A stretch of 64,000 nucleotides of DNA. It comes from Micromonospora avicenniae (GTDB taxonomy: Bacteria > Actinomycetota > Actinomycetes > Mycobacteriales > Micromonosporaceae). Both the position numbers and the translations under genes were made by a program. The DNA is taken from NCBI RefSeq assembly GCF_900156065.1, contig NZ_FTNF01000008.1, positions 1 to 64,000 of the forward strand, read 5' to 3'. Below are positions 17,126 to 25,331 of the stretch, one piece after another (positions within the stretch are counted from its first letter, which is position 1; the number at the start of each line of letters is the position of its first letter). A model generated the notes under the pieces. That model saw nothing but the letters and a program-made list of their open reading frames with translations, ran no database searches and was not told the DNA's origin.

Positions 17126-18247
17126 ATGGCCAACGCCGACCTCGCCACGATCGCACGCCTGCGGTCGGTTCAGACACGGTCGATCAGTCCCGAGAACTTC
17201 GACGGGTCGGCTGGTGGCGGGGGTCGCGCCACCACCGGCACCGGCGCCGAGTGCGCGCGTGACCTTGGACCCGGCTGGAAGATCTCGCCGAGCGTGGACA
17301 TCGCGGCGGGTGCCACCTTCGACCTGGCAACGATTTCGGGCGCGGGCCAGATCAACCACATCTGGATCACCACGCACAAGGACAACTGGCGCACACTTCT
17401 GTTCCGGGCGTACTGGGACGGCGCCGAGGAGCCCGCCATCGAGGTGCCCTACGGCGACTTCTTCTGCTCCGGCTGGGGCGAATTCACGCAGGTCAACTCG
17501 CAGATGATCGCCGCGAACCCGAACGGCGGCTTCAACTCCTACTGGCCCATGCCGTTCCGCGACGGCGCCCGGCTGACGCTCGAGAACCTGTCCACCGTCC
17601 CGGTTCGCGTCTACTACCAGATCACCTACGAGATCGGCGGCGACTACTCCGGCCTCGGGTACCTGCACGCACAGTGGCGGCGTAGCAACCCGCTGGAGTA
17701 CCTGAAGCCGCACACGATCATCGAGGGAGTGACTGGGGCCGGCCACTACGTCGGCACGTATCTCGCCTGGGGCGTGAACAGCAACGGCTGGTGGGGCGAA
17801 GGCGAGATCAAGTTCTACCTCGACGCCGACGACGATTACCCGACGATCTGCGGTACGGGCACGGAGGACTACTTCGGCGGCGCCTGGAACTTCGACGTCC
17901 CCGGCCGCGGCTACACCGAGTTCTCCACGCCCTACCTCGGCATGCCGCAGGTGATCCGCCCCGACGGGCTCTACGTCAGCCAGCAACGCTTCGGCATGTA
18001 CCGCTGGCACCTGCCGGACCCGATCCACTTCGCCGAGCGGCTGCGGGTCGACATCCAGGCGCTCGGCTGGCGCTCCGGCTGGCGCTACCTGCCGCTGCGC
18101 GACGACATCGCGTCCACCGCCCTGTTCTACCTCGACCGGCCCACCGCGCGCCGGCCGCGCACGCCCAGCGCCGATGACATGGAGGTTCACCTGGGTAGCG
18201 CACCGGTGCCGGACCTGGGCGCGCAACCGCCCCGACCGCCCGCCTGA
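17126..18247 (+). CDS. GH172 (DUF2961) glycoside hydrolase
   Basis: This 373-residue protein matches DUF2961, now GH172, along its length. It shows the start SISPENFDGSAGGGGRATTG, WKISPSVDI, the core GQINHIWITT, LLFRAYWDGAEEPAIEVPYGDFF (partial YWDGAEEPAIEVPYGDFF), the motif NPNGGFNSYWPMPF, and GTGTEDYFGGAW. The acidic residues in EVPYGDFF and GTEDYFGG are the expected catalytic region. Characterised members act on alpha-D-fructofuranosides or alpha-D-arabinofuranosides. No signal peptide, so cytoplasmic action on imported oligosaccharides is likely. Start ATG 17126 has GGAG upstream. It precedes the secreted GH183 by 106 bp. Confidence 0.9.
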   Translation: MANADLATIARLRSVQTRSISPENFDGSAGGGGRATTGTGAECARDLGPGWKISPSVDIAAGATFDLATISGAGQINHIWITTHKDNWRTLLFRAYWDGAEEPAIEVPYGDFFCSGWGEFTQVNSQMIAANPNGGFNSYWPMPFRDGARLTLENLSTVPVRVYYQITYEIGGDYSGLGYLHAQWRRSNPLEYLKPHTIIEGVTGAGHYVGTYLAWGVNSNGWWGEGEIKFYLDADDDYPTICGTGTEDYFGGAWNFDVPGRGYTEFSTPYLGMPQVIRPDGLYVSQQRFGMYRWHLPDPIHFAERLRVDIQALGWRSGWRYLPLRDDIASTALFYLDRPTARRPRTPSADDMEVHLGSAPVPDLGAQPPRPPA

Positions 18248-18279
18248 CCGCGGCGGCCCAGAGACGACGGGGCGCCGGC

Positions 18280-18305
18280 CCTCCGGCCACGTACGTGGCC
18301 GGAGG
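18280..18305 (+). terminator. 26-bp perfect palindrome between GH172 and GH183
   Basis: CCTCCGGCCACGT is followed directly by its exact complement, 33 bases after the GH172 stop and 36 bases before the ribosome site of GH183. It may terminate some transcripts or stabilise the GH172 mRNA end. It carries no ATCGAT core, so it is not another copy of the locus operator. Confidence 0.5.
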
Positions 18306-18353
18306 TCTACATCCGGTAGGCGCGGGCGTTCCGGGTACAGGGAGGACCACTTC

Positions 18354-19922
18354 GTGTTCAGACTCATCCCCGGCGGCCCGAGATCCAAATCCCGCGCGGC
18401 CACGGCGTTCGTGGTCGCCGCCGGCCTGACCGGCGCGGCGCTCCTCGTGACCACCGGGCCGACCTACGCGACGAGCGCCAGGACCAGCGCCACCCTGATC
18501 GAGAAGATCACCGGCCCGGACTCGCCCAACGACACCTACGGCCGCTGGAACGTCAAGGCGACCGACCTCGGCATCATGTGGGACAACAACGCCGGCCAGG
18601 TCCTGACCGCCTTCGGCGACACCTTCGGTGACGCCTGGATCGGCCCGGGCGGCGGAGTCCTGGGCAGCGGCGACGCCAACTGGCGCAGCAACGTCCTGCT
18701 GCGTTCGTCGGACACGACGCCCGGCGATGGCATGGACTTCGCCAGCGCGGTGACCGGCCCCGACGGCCGGGCCCGCGAGATCCTGCCCGGTCTGCACCAG
18801 CCGGATGGCACGGGCGAGGTCACCAAGATCCCCACTGCGGGCATCGCCGTGGGCGACCGCCAGTACGTGTCGTTCATGTCGGTGCGCCACTGGGGTCCAC
18901 CCGGGCAGTGGGACACCAACTACGCGCAGATCGCATACTCCGACGACAACGGCGACACCTGGTCCACCACCGGTACGCCGACCTGGGACAACCCGTCGTT
19001 CACCGACACCTTCCAGCAGCAGGCGTTCGCCCGCAGCGGCGGCTACGTCTACGTCTTCGGCACCCCGAGCGGTCGCAACGGCAACGCCTACCTGGCTCGC
19101 GTTCCCGAGGCGCAGATGCTGACGCAGTCGGCGTACCAGTACTGGAACGGTAGTTCCTGGATCGCGAACGATGAGGCGGCCGCGGTCGCCGTGGTGGACG
19201 CGCCGGTCTCGGAGCTGTCGGTCCGCTACGACTCCTCCATCGGCCGGTGGGTGATGATGTACCTGCAGGGCGAGGACATCGTCCTGCGGACGGCGACCAG
19301 CCCGCAGGGGCCGTGGAGCGGCGCCCAGATCGTGGTCAGCTCCGCCGACTACCCGGGCCTGTACGGCGGTTTCCTGCACCCGTGGAGCTCCGGCGGCACG
19401 CTCTACTTCACCATGTCCCAGTGGAATCCGTACAACGTCTACCTCATGAAGGTGCGGATCGACGCGACCGGCGCCGTCGTCGCCCCGAACCTCGTGGGCG
19501 ATCCCAGCTTCGAACGCGGCGCGCTCACCGGCACCGGCACCGACGGCACCTGGGCGTGTAGCGGCAACTGCGGCATCGACAACTCGCGCTGGGGCTACTC
19601 CGGCGACCGCAACGGCTTCGCCCGCTTCAACCGGGGCTGGCAGGACGTGCACCAGACCGTTCCGGTCGAGGCGAACACGGCGTACCAGCTGACCGGCTTC
19701 GTCCGCACATCCTCAAACAGCCGGACCGGATTCCTGGGTGTCCGCACACCGTCCGGAGCCGTGATCGGTCAGGCCCACTACACAGCGATCGGCTCGTGGA
19801 CGCGAATCGTCGTGAACTTCAACAGCAGGGCCAACACCTCCGTGGTGGTGTACGCCGGCGTGCGGACCGACAGCGGAGACATCTGGATCCAGCTCGACGA
19901 CTTCTCCCTCACCAGGACGTGA
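18354..19922 (+). CDS. Secreted GH183 (DUF4185) endo-acting glycosidase with C-terminal CBM-like domain
   Basis: The 522-residue protein has a signal peptide (residues ~1-40, cleavage near TYATSA). A five-bladed-propeller DUF4185 domain follows (~50-380). Asp71 in ATDLGIMWD and Asp89 in AFGDTFGD are candidate catalytic carboxylates. A jelly-roll module at ~385-522 (NLVGDPSFERGALTG ... IQLDDFSLTRT) looks like a carbohydrate-binding domain. DUF4185 is now GH183, whose known members are endo-D-arabinanases. This is the only secreted enzyme of the locus and should make the first cut outside the cell. GTG 18354 has GGGAGGACCACTTC upstream. A convergent terminator follows. Confidence 0.85.
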   Translation: MFRLIPGGPRSKSRAATAFVVAAGLTGAALLVTTGPTYATSARTSATLIEKITGPDSPNDTYGRWNVKATDLGIMWDNNAGQVLTAFGDTFGDAWIGPGGGVLGSGDANWRSNVLLRSSDTTPGDGMDFASAVTGPDGRAREILPGLHQPDGTGEVTKIPTAGIAVGDRQYVSFMSVRHWGPPGQWDTNYAQIAYSDDNGDTWSTTGTPTWDNPSFTDTFQQQAFARSGGYVYVFGTPSGRNGNAYLARVPEAQMLTQSAYQYWNGSSWIANDEAAAVAVVDAPVSELSVRYDSSIGRWVMMYLQGEDIVLRTATSPQGPWSGAQIVVSSADYPGLYGGFLHPWSSGGTLYFTMSQWNPYNVYLMKVRIDATGAVVAPNLVGDPSFERGALTGTGTDGTWACSGNCGIDNSRWGYSGDRNGFARFNRGWQDVHQTVPVEANTAYQLTGFVRTSSNSRTGFLGVRTPSGAVIGQAHYTAIGSWTRIVVNFNSRANTSVVVYAGVRTDSGDIWIQLDDFSLTRT

Positions 19923-19933
19923 TCAGCCGGTTG

Positions 19934-19964
19934 GTGCGGCGGGCCGGTCGTCGGCCCGCCGCAC
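19934..19964. terminator. Bidirectional terminator between GH183 and the polyol dehydrogenase
   Basis: A 12-bp perfect stem (GTGCGGCGGGCC and complement) with a 7-base loop lies between two converging genes, 11 bases past the GH183 stop and 32 bases past the dehydrogenase stop. Confidence 0.8.
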
Positions 19965-19995
19965 TCGGCTGGGATCGGACAGCAGCCGCGGTGTC

Positions 19996-21441
19996 TCAGG
20001 AATCGGCCAGCGCTGCGAGGGTCGCCCGGGCACCGTCGCGGTGCAGCGAATCCAATGCCCATCGGTACGCGGCAACGAACCGCTCGTCCACGGCCAGGTC
20101 TCCGAACACGTCACTCTGCTTCAGGAAGGCCACCGGGTCCGTGCGGGCCGCGGCGGCGTACTCCATCACGCTGTCCCGGCGCCGGTCCACCACGTCGATC
20201 GGCCGTCCCTGCTCGTCCATGCCCGCGGCGTAACGAGCCCAGCTCGCCACGATCGCTGCCGATCGGCGGATGCTCCGGCCCGCGGCGAGCTGGTCCCTGA
20301 TCACGGGTACCAGCCAGTTCGATATCCGATCCGACGAGTCCGCGCACAGCCGCGCGATCGTGTCGCGGATGTGCGGATTCGCGAAACGGCTGAGCAGGGT
20401 CTCCTGGTACGCCGGCAGGTCCACGCCGGGCACGGCATGCAGCGTCGGCGTGGCCTCCTCGCGCATGTACCTCGCCAGTAGATCCACGATCAGCGGGTCC
20501 TGGGCCGCCTCGTGGGCGTACCGGTATCCGAGCAGGTGACCCAAGTAGCACAGGCCCTGGTGCGAGCAGTTCAGCAGGCGCAGCTTCATCTGCTCGTACG
20601 GTTCGACGTCGTCGACGAGGCGTACGCCGGCCGCCCGCTCGAGCGGCGGCCGCCCGAGCGGGAAGTCGTCTTCGATCACCCATTGCAGGAACGGCTCGGC
20701 GACGACCGGCCAGGCGTCGGCGACGCCGAACTCCGCCGCGATCTGTTCCCGGTCGGCGTCGGTGGTGACGGGAGTGATCCGGTCGACCATCGAGTTCGGG
20801 AACGCGACGGCGCCGGCGATCCAGCGGCCCAACTCGGGGTCGATGCCGGAGGCGAACGCGGCCATCATCCTGCGCGTGACGTTGCCGTTGCCCGGAATGT
20901 TGTCGCACGAGAGCACGGTGAACGGCGGAACGCCGCGCGCACGGCGGCGGACCAGACCGGCGACGATCAGCCCGAACGCGGTGCGCGGAACCGCGCCCGG
21001 CTGCCGGTCGTGGCGCACCAGCGGATCGGAGTCGTCGAAATCTCCGGTGGTGGGGTTGATGTAGTAACCGCCCTCGGTCACGGTCAATGAAACGATGCGT
21101 ACGCCCGGGTCGGCCAGCAGTTCGATGACGGCGTCCGGGGCATCCGGGGCGTAGAGGTAGTCGACGATGGCGGCGATCTCGCGGGCCCGGCGGGTGCCGT
21201 CGGGGTACTTGAGCAGGAGCGTGTACCGGTGATCCTGGGCGATCAGGACGTCGCGCATCCGAGCGTCGCCGGGCAGGACGCCGACCCCGCAAACGGCCCA
21301 GTCGTGAGCGAGGCCGATGTTCATGAGTTCGTCGAGGACGGCAGCCTGGTGAGCCCGGTGGAACCCGCCGACGCCGAAATGGACGATGCCCGGCCGCAGC
21401 GTCGCCCGGTCGTAGCGCGGCCGGTCGAGAGGCGTCGTCAT
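19996..21441 (-). CDS. Mannitol-dehydrogenase-family polyol/uronate dehydrogenase
   Basis: This 481-residue enzyme has the long-chain mannitol dehydrogenase layout. The Rossmann start GIVHFGVGGFHRAHQA and the catalytic motif K286-LRLL-N291-CS-H294 (KLRLLNCSHQGLCYLGHLLG) are both present. The family oxidises mannitol, D-arabinitol or altronate or reduces fructuronate, with NAD(P). Here it is the last gene of the importer operon, with ATG 21441 overlapping the permease stop by ATGA. In this locus D-arabinitol or a related alditol is the most sensible substrate, but mannitol/fructose cannot be excluded because GH172 also includes fructosidases. Confidence 0.88.
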   Translation of the reverse strand: MTTPLDRPRYDRATLRPGIVHFGVGGFHRAHQAAVLDELMNIGLAHDWAVCGVGVLPGDARMRDVLIAQDHRYTLLLKYPDGTRRAREIAAIVDYLYAPDAPDAVIELLADPGVRIVSLTVTEGGYYINPTTGDFDDSDPLVRHDRQPGAVPRTAFGLIVAGLVRRRARGVPPFTVLSCDNIPGNGNVTRRMMAAFASGIDPELGRWIAGAVAFPNSMVDRITPVTTDADREQIAAEFGVADAWPVVAEPFLQWVIEDDFPLGRPPLERAAGVRLVDDVEPYEQMKLRLLNCSHQGLCYLGHLLGYRYAHEAAQDPLIVDLLARYMREEATPTLHAVPGVDLPAYQETLLSRFANPHIRDTIARLCADSSDRISNWLVPVIRDQLAAGRSIRRSAAIVASWARYAAGMDEQGRPIDVVDRRRDSVMEYAAAARTDPVAFLKQSDVFGDLAVDERFVAAYRWALDSLHRDGARATLAALADS

Positions 21442-22259
21442 TTCATCCCCGAGATGCGTACGCCGTTGACGATGTACCGCTGGAAGATCAGCAACAGCAG
21501 GACGGTGGGCAGTGAGGCCAACGTGGATCCGGCCATCAGCATGCCCCAGTCGTTACCGCGATCGGAGCGGAAGGTGCCGAGGAACTGCATGATCTGGGTC
21601 AAGCTGGGGTCGGTGATGGTCAGGATCGGCCACACGTAGGCGTTCCAGTACGCCAGGTACGAGGCGATGCCGACCACCACGAACGGCGCGGCCGACTGCG
21701 GCAGGAACACGCGTAGGAAGACCTGCCAGCGATTCGCGCCGTCGATCATCGCGGCCTCCTCGACCGCGATCGGGAAGTTCAGGTAGTACTGCCGTAGGAA
21801 GAACATCTGTGCGGCCGAGGCGACCCCGGGGATGATCAGCACGGCCATGGTGTTCAGCATTCCGAGCTTCGACACGACGACGAACGACGTCAGCAGGATC
21901 GCCATCGTCGGAATGAACATCGGCATGATGCAGTAGACCCACCAGAACCGCTTGCCCCTGAACTCCAGCCGCGCAAACGCGTACGCCGCCATGGAGTTCA
22001 CGACGAGGCTGAGCACGGTGAAGATGAGTGCCCCGACGAAGGTCACGATCATCGCGCGGGTGAAGGTGTGATCCTTCAGGATCGCGGTGTAGTTGCTCCA
22101 CCGCCACATGTCGGGGAAGAACTGGAACGGTGAGCGAAGGACCTCGTCCTTGCCCTTGAATCCGGCGATCGCCATCCAGGCCAGCGGAAAGAGCACGCTG
22201 ACGGCGATCAGGACGACGAGCATGGCCGAGCCGGCCCTGCGAAATGTGCCTACAGGCAT
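21438..22259 (-). CDS. ABC sugar importer permease, MalG type
   Basis: The 273-residue integral membrane protein has about six helices, the first being VVLIAVSVLFPLAWMAIAG. The cytoplasmic EAA loop is EEAAMIDGANRWQVFLRVFLP, partial EEAAMIDGANRW, which docks to the ATPase. It pairs with the MalF-type gene upstream, 16 bp away. No ATPase gene is in the locus, so a shared MsiK-type ATPase is likely, as is common in actinobacteria. It overlaps the dehydrogenase start by four bases. Confidence 0.93.
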   Translation of the reverse strand: MPVGTFRRAGSAMLVVLIAVSVLFPLAWMAIAGFKGKDEVLRSPFQFFPDMWRWSNYTAILKDHTFTRAMIVTFVGALIFTVLSLVVNSMAAYAFARLEFRGKRFWWVYCIMPMFIPTMAILLTSFVVVSKLGMLNTMAVLIIPGVASAAQMFFLRQYYLNFPIAVEEAAMIDGANRWQVFLRVFLPQSAAPFVVVGIASYLAYWNAYVWPILTITDPSLTQIMQFLGTFRSDRGNDWGMLMAGSTLASLPTVLLLLIFQRYIVNGVRISGMK

Positions 22260-22275
22260 GGCGGTTCCTTCCCGG

Positions 22276-23241
22276 TCAGCCGTCGACGGCCTTGTCGGAC
22301 CGGATCAGCCGGAAGATGACGATGGAGATGGCGCCCAGCACGACGAACAGCAGCAGCGACGCGGTCAGCGAGTAGCTGGTGGCGTAGGGCGTGAGCTCAC
22401 GGAAGCTGTTGAAGATGTAGAAGTTTGGGGTCGTCGTCGCGCCGGTCGGGCCGCCGTTGGTCATGATGAGCGGCAGGTCCAGCATCTGGATGGCGAGCGT
22501 GAACCCGGTGACGAAGAGGTAGAGCAGGACGTTCTTCAGCAGCGGAATGGTGATGTAGCGCAGGCGCTGGAAGAAATTCGCGCCGTCGAGCATCGCCGAC
22601 TCGTAGTAACTGTCGGGGATGTCGAGCAAGGCCGCCAGCAGGATCAGCGTGGTGATCCCGAATCCGAGCCAGATCCCCGGCACCGCGATGGCGGGCAGCG
22701 CCCACTGCGGACTGTTGAGCCAGGCGATCGGGGCGTGGTTGATCAGGCTGAGGAACCAGTTCACCACACCCGCGTCCTGGTACATGAAGGTGAACAGGAC
22801 CGACGCGATGACGGTCGACACGACCGCCGGCAGGTAGACCGTCACCTTCATGAAGGCGGCGACACGTTTGCTCAATGTCTTGATGAAGCTCGCCAACAGC
22901 AGTGCGATGACGATTCCTGTCGGTACGACCAGCAGGGCGTAAGAGAGGCCGATCAGGATCGAGTGCCAGAAGTCCGCGCTCTCCAGGACGTACTTGTAGA
23001 ACTGGGCGCCGACGAACTTGGGCGCCTTGTAGAAGCTGATTTCGAACGTGCTGAGGTAGACCGAGTAAGCCAGCGGCCACATGACGAATACGCCGAGCAG
23101 GACCACCATGGGCGCGATCATCAGGTATGCGGTGAGATTGTCCTGGCGCCGCGCTCCGACGCGCCGGGGCACCGCCCCCGGGGCCTTCGGCGAAGCCGCG
23201 GCACGATTTGAGTCGAGCAGAGCCACGCTCATCCCTCGCAA
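22276..23241 (-). CDS. ABC sugar importer permease, MalF type
   Basis: The 321-residue permease has a cytoplasmic N-tail (PKAPGAVPRRVGARRQDNL) and six or more helices. Its EAA loop is YYESAMLDGANFFQRLRYITIPLL, partial SAMLDGANFFQRLRY. Two starts are possible. TTG 23241 has GGGGA nine bases upstream, while ATG 23232 has only GAGGG touching it; the former is used here. It lies 58 bp after the binding-protein gene, behind a stable hairpin. Confidence 0.92.
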   Translation of the reverse strand: MRGMSVALLDSNRAAASPKAPGAVPRRVGARRQDNLTAYLMIAPMVVLLGVFVMWPLAYSVYLSTFEISFYKAPKFVGAQFYKYVLESADFWHSILIGLSYALLVVPTGIVIALLLASFIKTLSKRVAAFMKVTVYLPAVVSTVIASVLFTFMYQDAGVVNWFLSLINHAPIAWLNSPQWALPAIAVPGIWLGFGITTLILLAALLDIPDSYYESAMLDGANFFQRLRYITIPLLKNVLLYLFVTGFTLAIQMLDLPLIMTNGGPTGATTTPNFYIFNSFRELTPYATSYSLTASLLLFVVLGAISIVIFRLIRSDKAVDG

Positions 23242-23251
23242 TCGATCGATC

Positions 23252-23282
23252 CCCGGGGACGTGACACGGCCACGTCCCCGGG
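23252..23282 (-). terminator. Intercistronic hairpin after the binding-protein gene
   Basis: A 12-bp perfect stem (CCCGGGGACGTG and complement) with a 7-base loop sits between the binding-protein stop (23300) and the first permease start. In importer operons such hairpins commonly stop part of the transcripts or protect the upstream message, so more binding protein than permease is made. That role is inferred from position. Confidence 0.65.
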
Positions 23283-23299
23283 AACCGGGGCGTGTCAGG

Positions 23300-24640
23300 T
23301 CATCGCCGAGGCTGGGTACCGGCCAGAGACTGCTTCTTTATGACGTCGTTGATCTTTTCGTCGGCCTTCTTCAGGGCGTCCGGGATGCTCGCCGTGCCCT
23401 TCATGGCGCTCTCCACGGCGGTCCCGAAGGCCAGGGCGATGTCGTACGGGTAGGCGGGCTCCTGCTTGCCGTACGGAACCACCTTCGTGGAAATCGTCTT
23501 CATGAAGGGGTCGGACGAGGCGTCCGGGTTGCCGGCCAGCGCCTGGTCCACGGAGGTACGCACCGTGTACTTGGAGAAGCCGCTGGTCTTGAAGAAGTCC
23601 GCCATGATCGCCGGGTCGCCGGCGAGCAGCCACTGGACGAACTGCGCGGCTTGCTGCTTGGCTTTCGACTTGGCGTCGACGGTCAAGGTCCAGCCACCCA
23701 GCGTGGCGGTCGTCTTGGTCTGGTCACCGTCGATCGACGGGAACGGCGCCACCGCAGTCTTGGAGATCATGTTGGGGAACTCCGCCTTGAGCTGGCCGAC
23801 GACCCACGACCCACCGGCCATCATGGCCACCTCACCCTGGCCGTAGGAGGCGCCGTCGGCGTACCCGACCTTCGGCGTCTTGGGCATGAGGCCGCCCTGG
23901 TAGAGCGTCTTGTAGAGCTGCAGCAGCTTCTCGTAGCACGGATCGGTCGCGTTCGCCTTCGACCAGTCGTCGGCGATCGGCAGGTGGCCGCAGGCGTTGT
24001 ACTGCAAGCCCCAGCTCGACCAGGCGAGGTCCGGGGCGGCCGACGCGATCGTCATGCCCTTGACCTTGGGGGTGGTCAGTTTGGTCGACCACTGGACGAG
24101 CTCGTCCCACGACTTCGGGGGGTTCTTCGGGTCGAGGCCCGCCGCGGCGGCCAGGTCGGTGCGGTAGTACAACACCGTCGACGGCTCCACGAGCATCGGA
24201 TACGCGTAGCGCTTGCCGTTGAACGTGACGAAGCTCTTCACGTTGTCCTTGATGTCGTCGAACGCGCTCGCCGGAAGCAGCCCGTCGAGTTCGGCGAGCT
24301 CGCCATTGGTGACCGCCGCCGGGATGTTGCCGTAGCTGGTCGTCTGTACGTCGGGGGCCTTGCCGGCGGCCTGCGCGGCCTTCAGCTTCTGAGCCCACGT
24401 GTCGGCCGGCTGAACCTGGTAGTCGACCTTCACCTTGTCCTGCGAGGCGTTGAAGGCGTCGACCTGCTTCTTGAACCAGGCCTGCTGGTAGTCCTCGAAC
24501 TTCTGCTGCCAGAAGGTGATGACGGTCTTGCCGCCCTCCGTCCTGGCGCCGCCGCCGCCGCTGCCGCACGCGCTGAGCGCGAGGGACGCCGCGACCGCCG
24601 CTGATATCGCCAACGCGAGTGTGCTACGCCGTCGAGGCAC
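23300..24640 (-). CDS. Sugar-binding lipoprotein of an ABC importer
   Basis: This 446-residue solute-binding protein has a lipoprotein signal (RRRSTLALAISAAVAASLAL) and lipobox LSAC, then a Gly-rich linker. The family-1 binding-protein fold follows (TVITFWQQKFEDYQQAW, ADTWAQKLKAAQAAGKAPDV, partial). It ends with a Lys-rich helix DEKINDVIKKQSLAG. It should deliver oligosaccharides to the two permeases downstream. GTG 24640 has AGGAGG four bases upstream. Two locus operators, at 24897 and 24965, lie in its 5' region, tying uptake to the GH genes. Confidence 0.92.
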   Translation of the reverse strand: MPRRRSTLALAISAAVAASLALSACGSGGGGARTEGGKTVITFWQQKFEDYQQAWFKKQVDAFNASQDKVKVDYQVQPADTWAQKLKAAQAAGKAPDVQTTSYGNIPAAVTNGELAELDGLLPASAFDDIKDNVKSFVTFNGKRYAYPMLVEPSTVLYYRTDLAAAAGLDPKNPPKSWDELVQWSTKLTTPKVKGMTIASAAPDLAWSSWGLQYNACGHLPIADDWSKANATDPCYEKLLQLYKTLYQGGLMPKTPKVGYADGASYGQGEVAMMAGGSWVVGQLKAEFPNMISKTAVAPFPSIDGDQTKTTATLGGWTLTVDAKSKAKQQAAQFVQWLLAGDPAIMADFFKTSGFSKYTVRTSVDQALAGNPDASSDPFMKTISTKVVPYGKQEPAYPYDIALAFGTAVESAMKGTASIPDALKKADEKINDVIKKQSLAGTQPRR

Positions 24641-24896
24641 TGCTCCTCCTGTCCTGCGGCTCGTCGCCGAACCGCCTGCCGACCAACTTTCAGACGATTG
24701 ACCCGGCCGCGACCTGTGGCGAGGGGTCGCGACCCCCGGGAGCAACGACAAGATCAGGGTTCGGCCGCGGATGCATGGCGGCCACCGACACCGGCCCCGC
24801 ACCACACCGCAGGTGGTTACGAAACCGTGTGGTGCAGGTTTCCGGCATGGGTCCAGCGCCTTCGCTCGGGGGTCGAGTGGCTCGTAGTGAACAGGA

Positions 24897-24910
24897 TGGA
24901 ATCGATTTCG
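24897..24910 (-). promoter_or_regulatory. LacI-type operator upstream of the importer operon (proximal)
   Basis: TGGAATCGATTTCG matches TGNAATCGATTNCA at all but the last base. On the minus strand a TTGACG begins at 24914, and the palindrome falls in the spacer that would separate it from a -10, a typical repressor position. The gene start is 257 bp away. Confidence 0.65.
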
Positions 24911-24964
24911 TCAAGAAGTCGAAGGACGCCCCGCTGGAACTTGGTTCTAGCTGTGACAACTGCG

Positions 24965-24978
24965 CGAAACCGATTGCA
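24965..24978 (-). promoter_or_regulatory. LacI-type operator upstream of the importer operon (distal)
   Basis: CGAAACCGATTGCA matches the locus operator pattern with two changes. It is 68 bp from the proximal copy, centre to centre, between six and seven helical turns. That could allow two repressor dimers to interact by looping. Confidence 0.5.
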
Positions 24979-25331
24979 AACGCTGCGCTGTGCGGGCCGA
25001 GGCAGGGGGCCCGAGGGATCGCGAGTCGGCGGGACGGGATCGCCGTTGGCCGGCACCGGATCGCCGTTGGCCGGGCACCGGATACCGGGTCTTCTGCGGC
25101 AGGACGATGTCGTCGTCCGAAGTGGAGGTGGCGTCCCTGCCGCGACACGCCTGCCACCAGCGCTGACGTTCCAGGGCCCGACGGCTGATCGTCGGTCTGG
25201 GCTGGAACATCGACCGTTCCCGGACCGTCACCGGCCCGTCGGAACGTGGACCAATCCGGGCTGACCACGACCGGCAGTACCCGGATACCGGCCGGCCGGG
25301 ATGCCCGCGCGGTCGCCTACCAGGCGCGCGG
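24979..25331. other. Gene-free gap between importer and kinase operons
   Basis: Together with 24641-24964 this forms a 691-base region with no confident gene. Besides two operators it holds a 21-base tandem repeat at 25037. The rest is GC-rich sequence with no recognisable product in six frames. A short minus-strand stretch near 25085-25150 has coding-like codons but no start. Confidence 0.5.
25037..25078 (+). repeat. Tandem 21-base duplication
   Basis: The unit GGATCGCCGTTGGCCGGCACC occurs twice in tandem apart from one added G in the second copy; only its first 17 bases are identical without a gap. It lies in non-coding sequence and no function is evident. Confidence 0.7.

Noticed and set aside
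25037..25078. CRISPR or transposon-end signal
   Set aside because: Only two adjacent 21-base copies with no spacers, no third copy and no transposase or cas gene nearby.
24641..25331. Hidden gene between the importer and kinase operons
   Set aside because: Several open frames exist on both strands but none has a good start, consistent codon bias or recognisable motif; the area contains operators and a small repeat.
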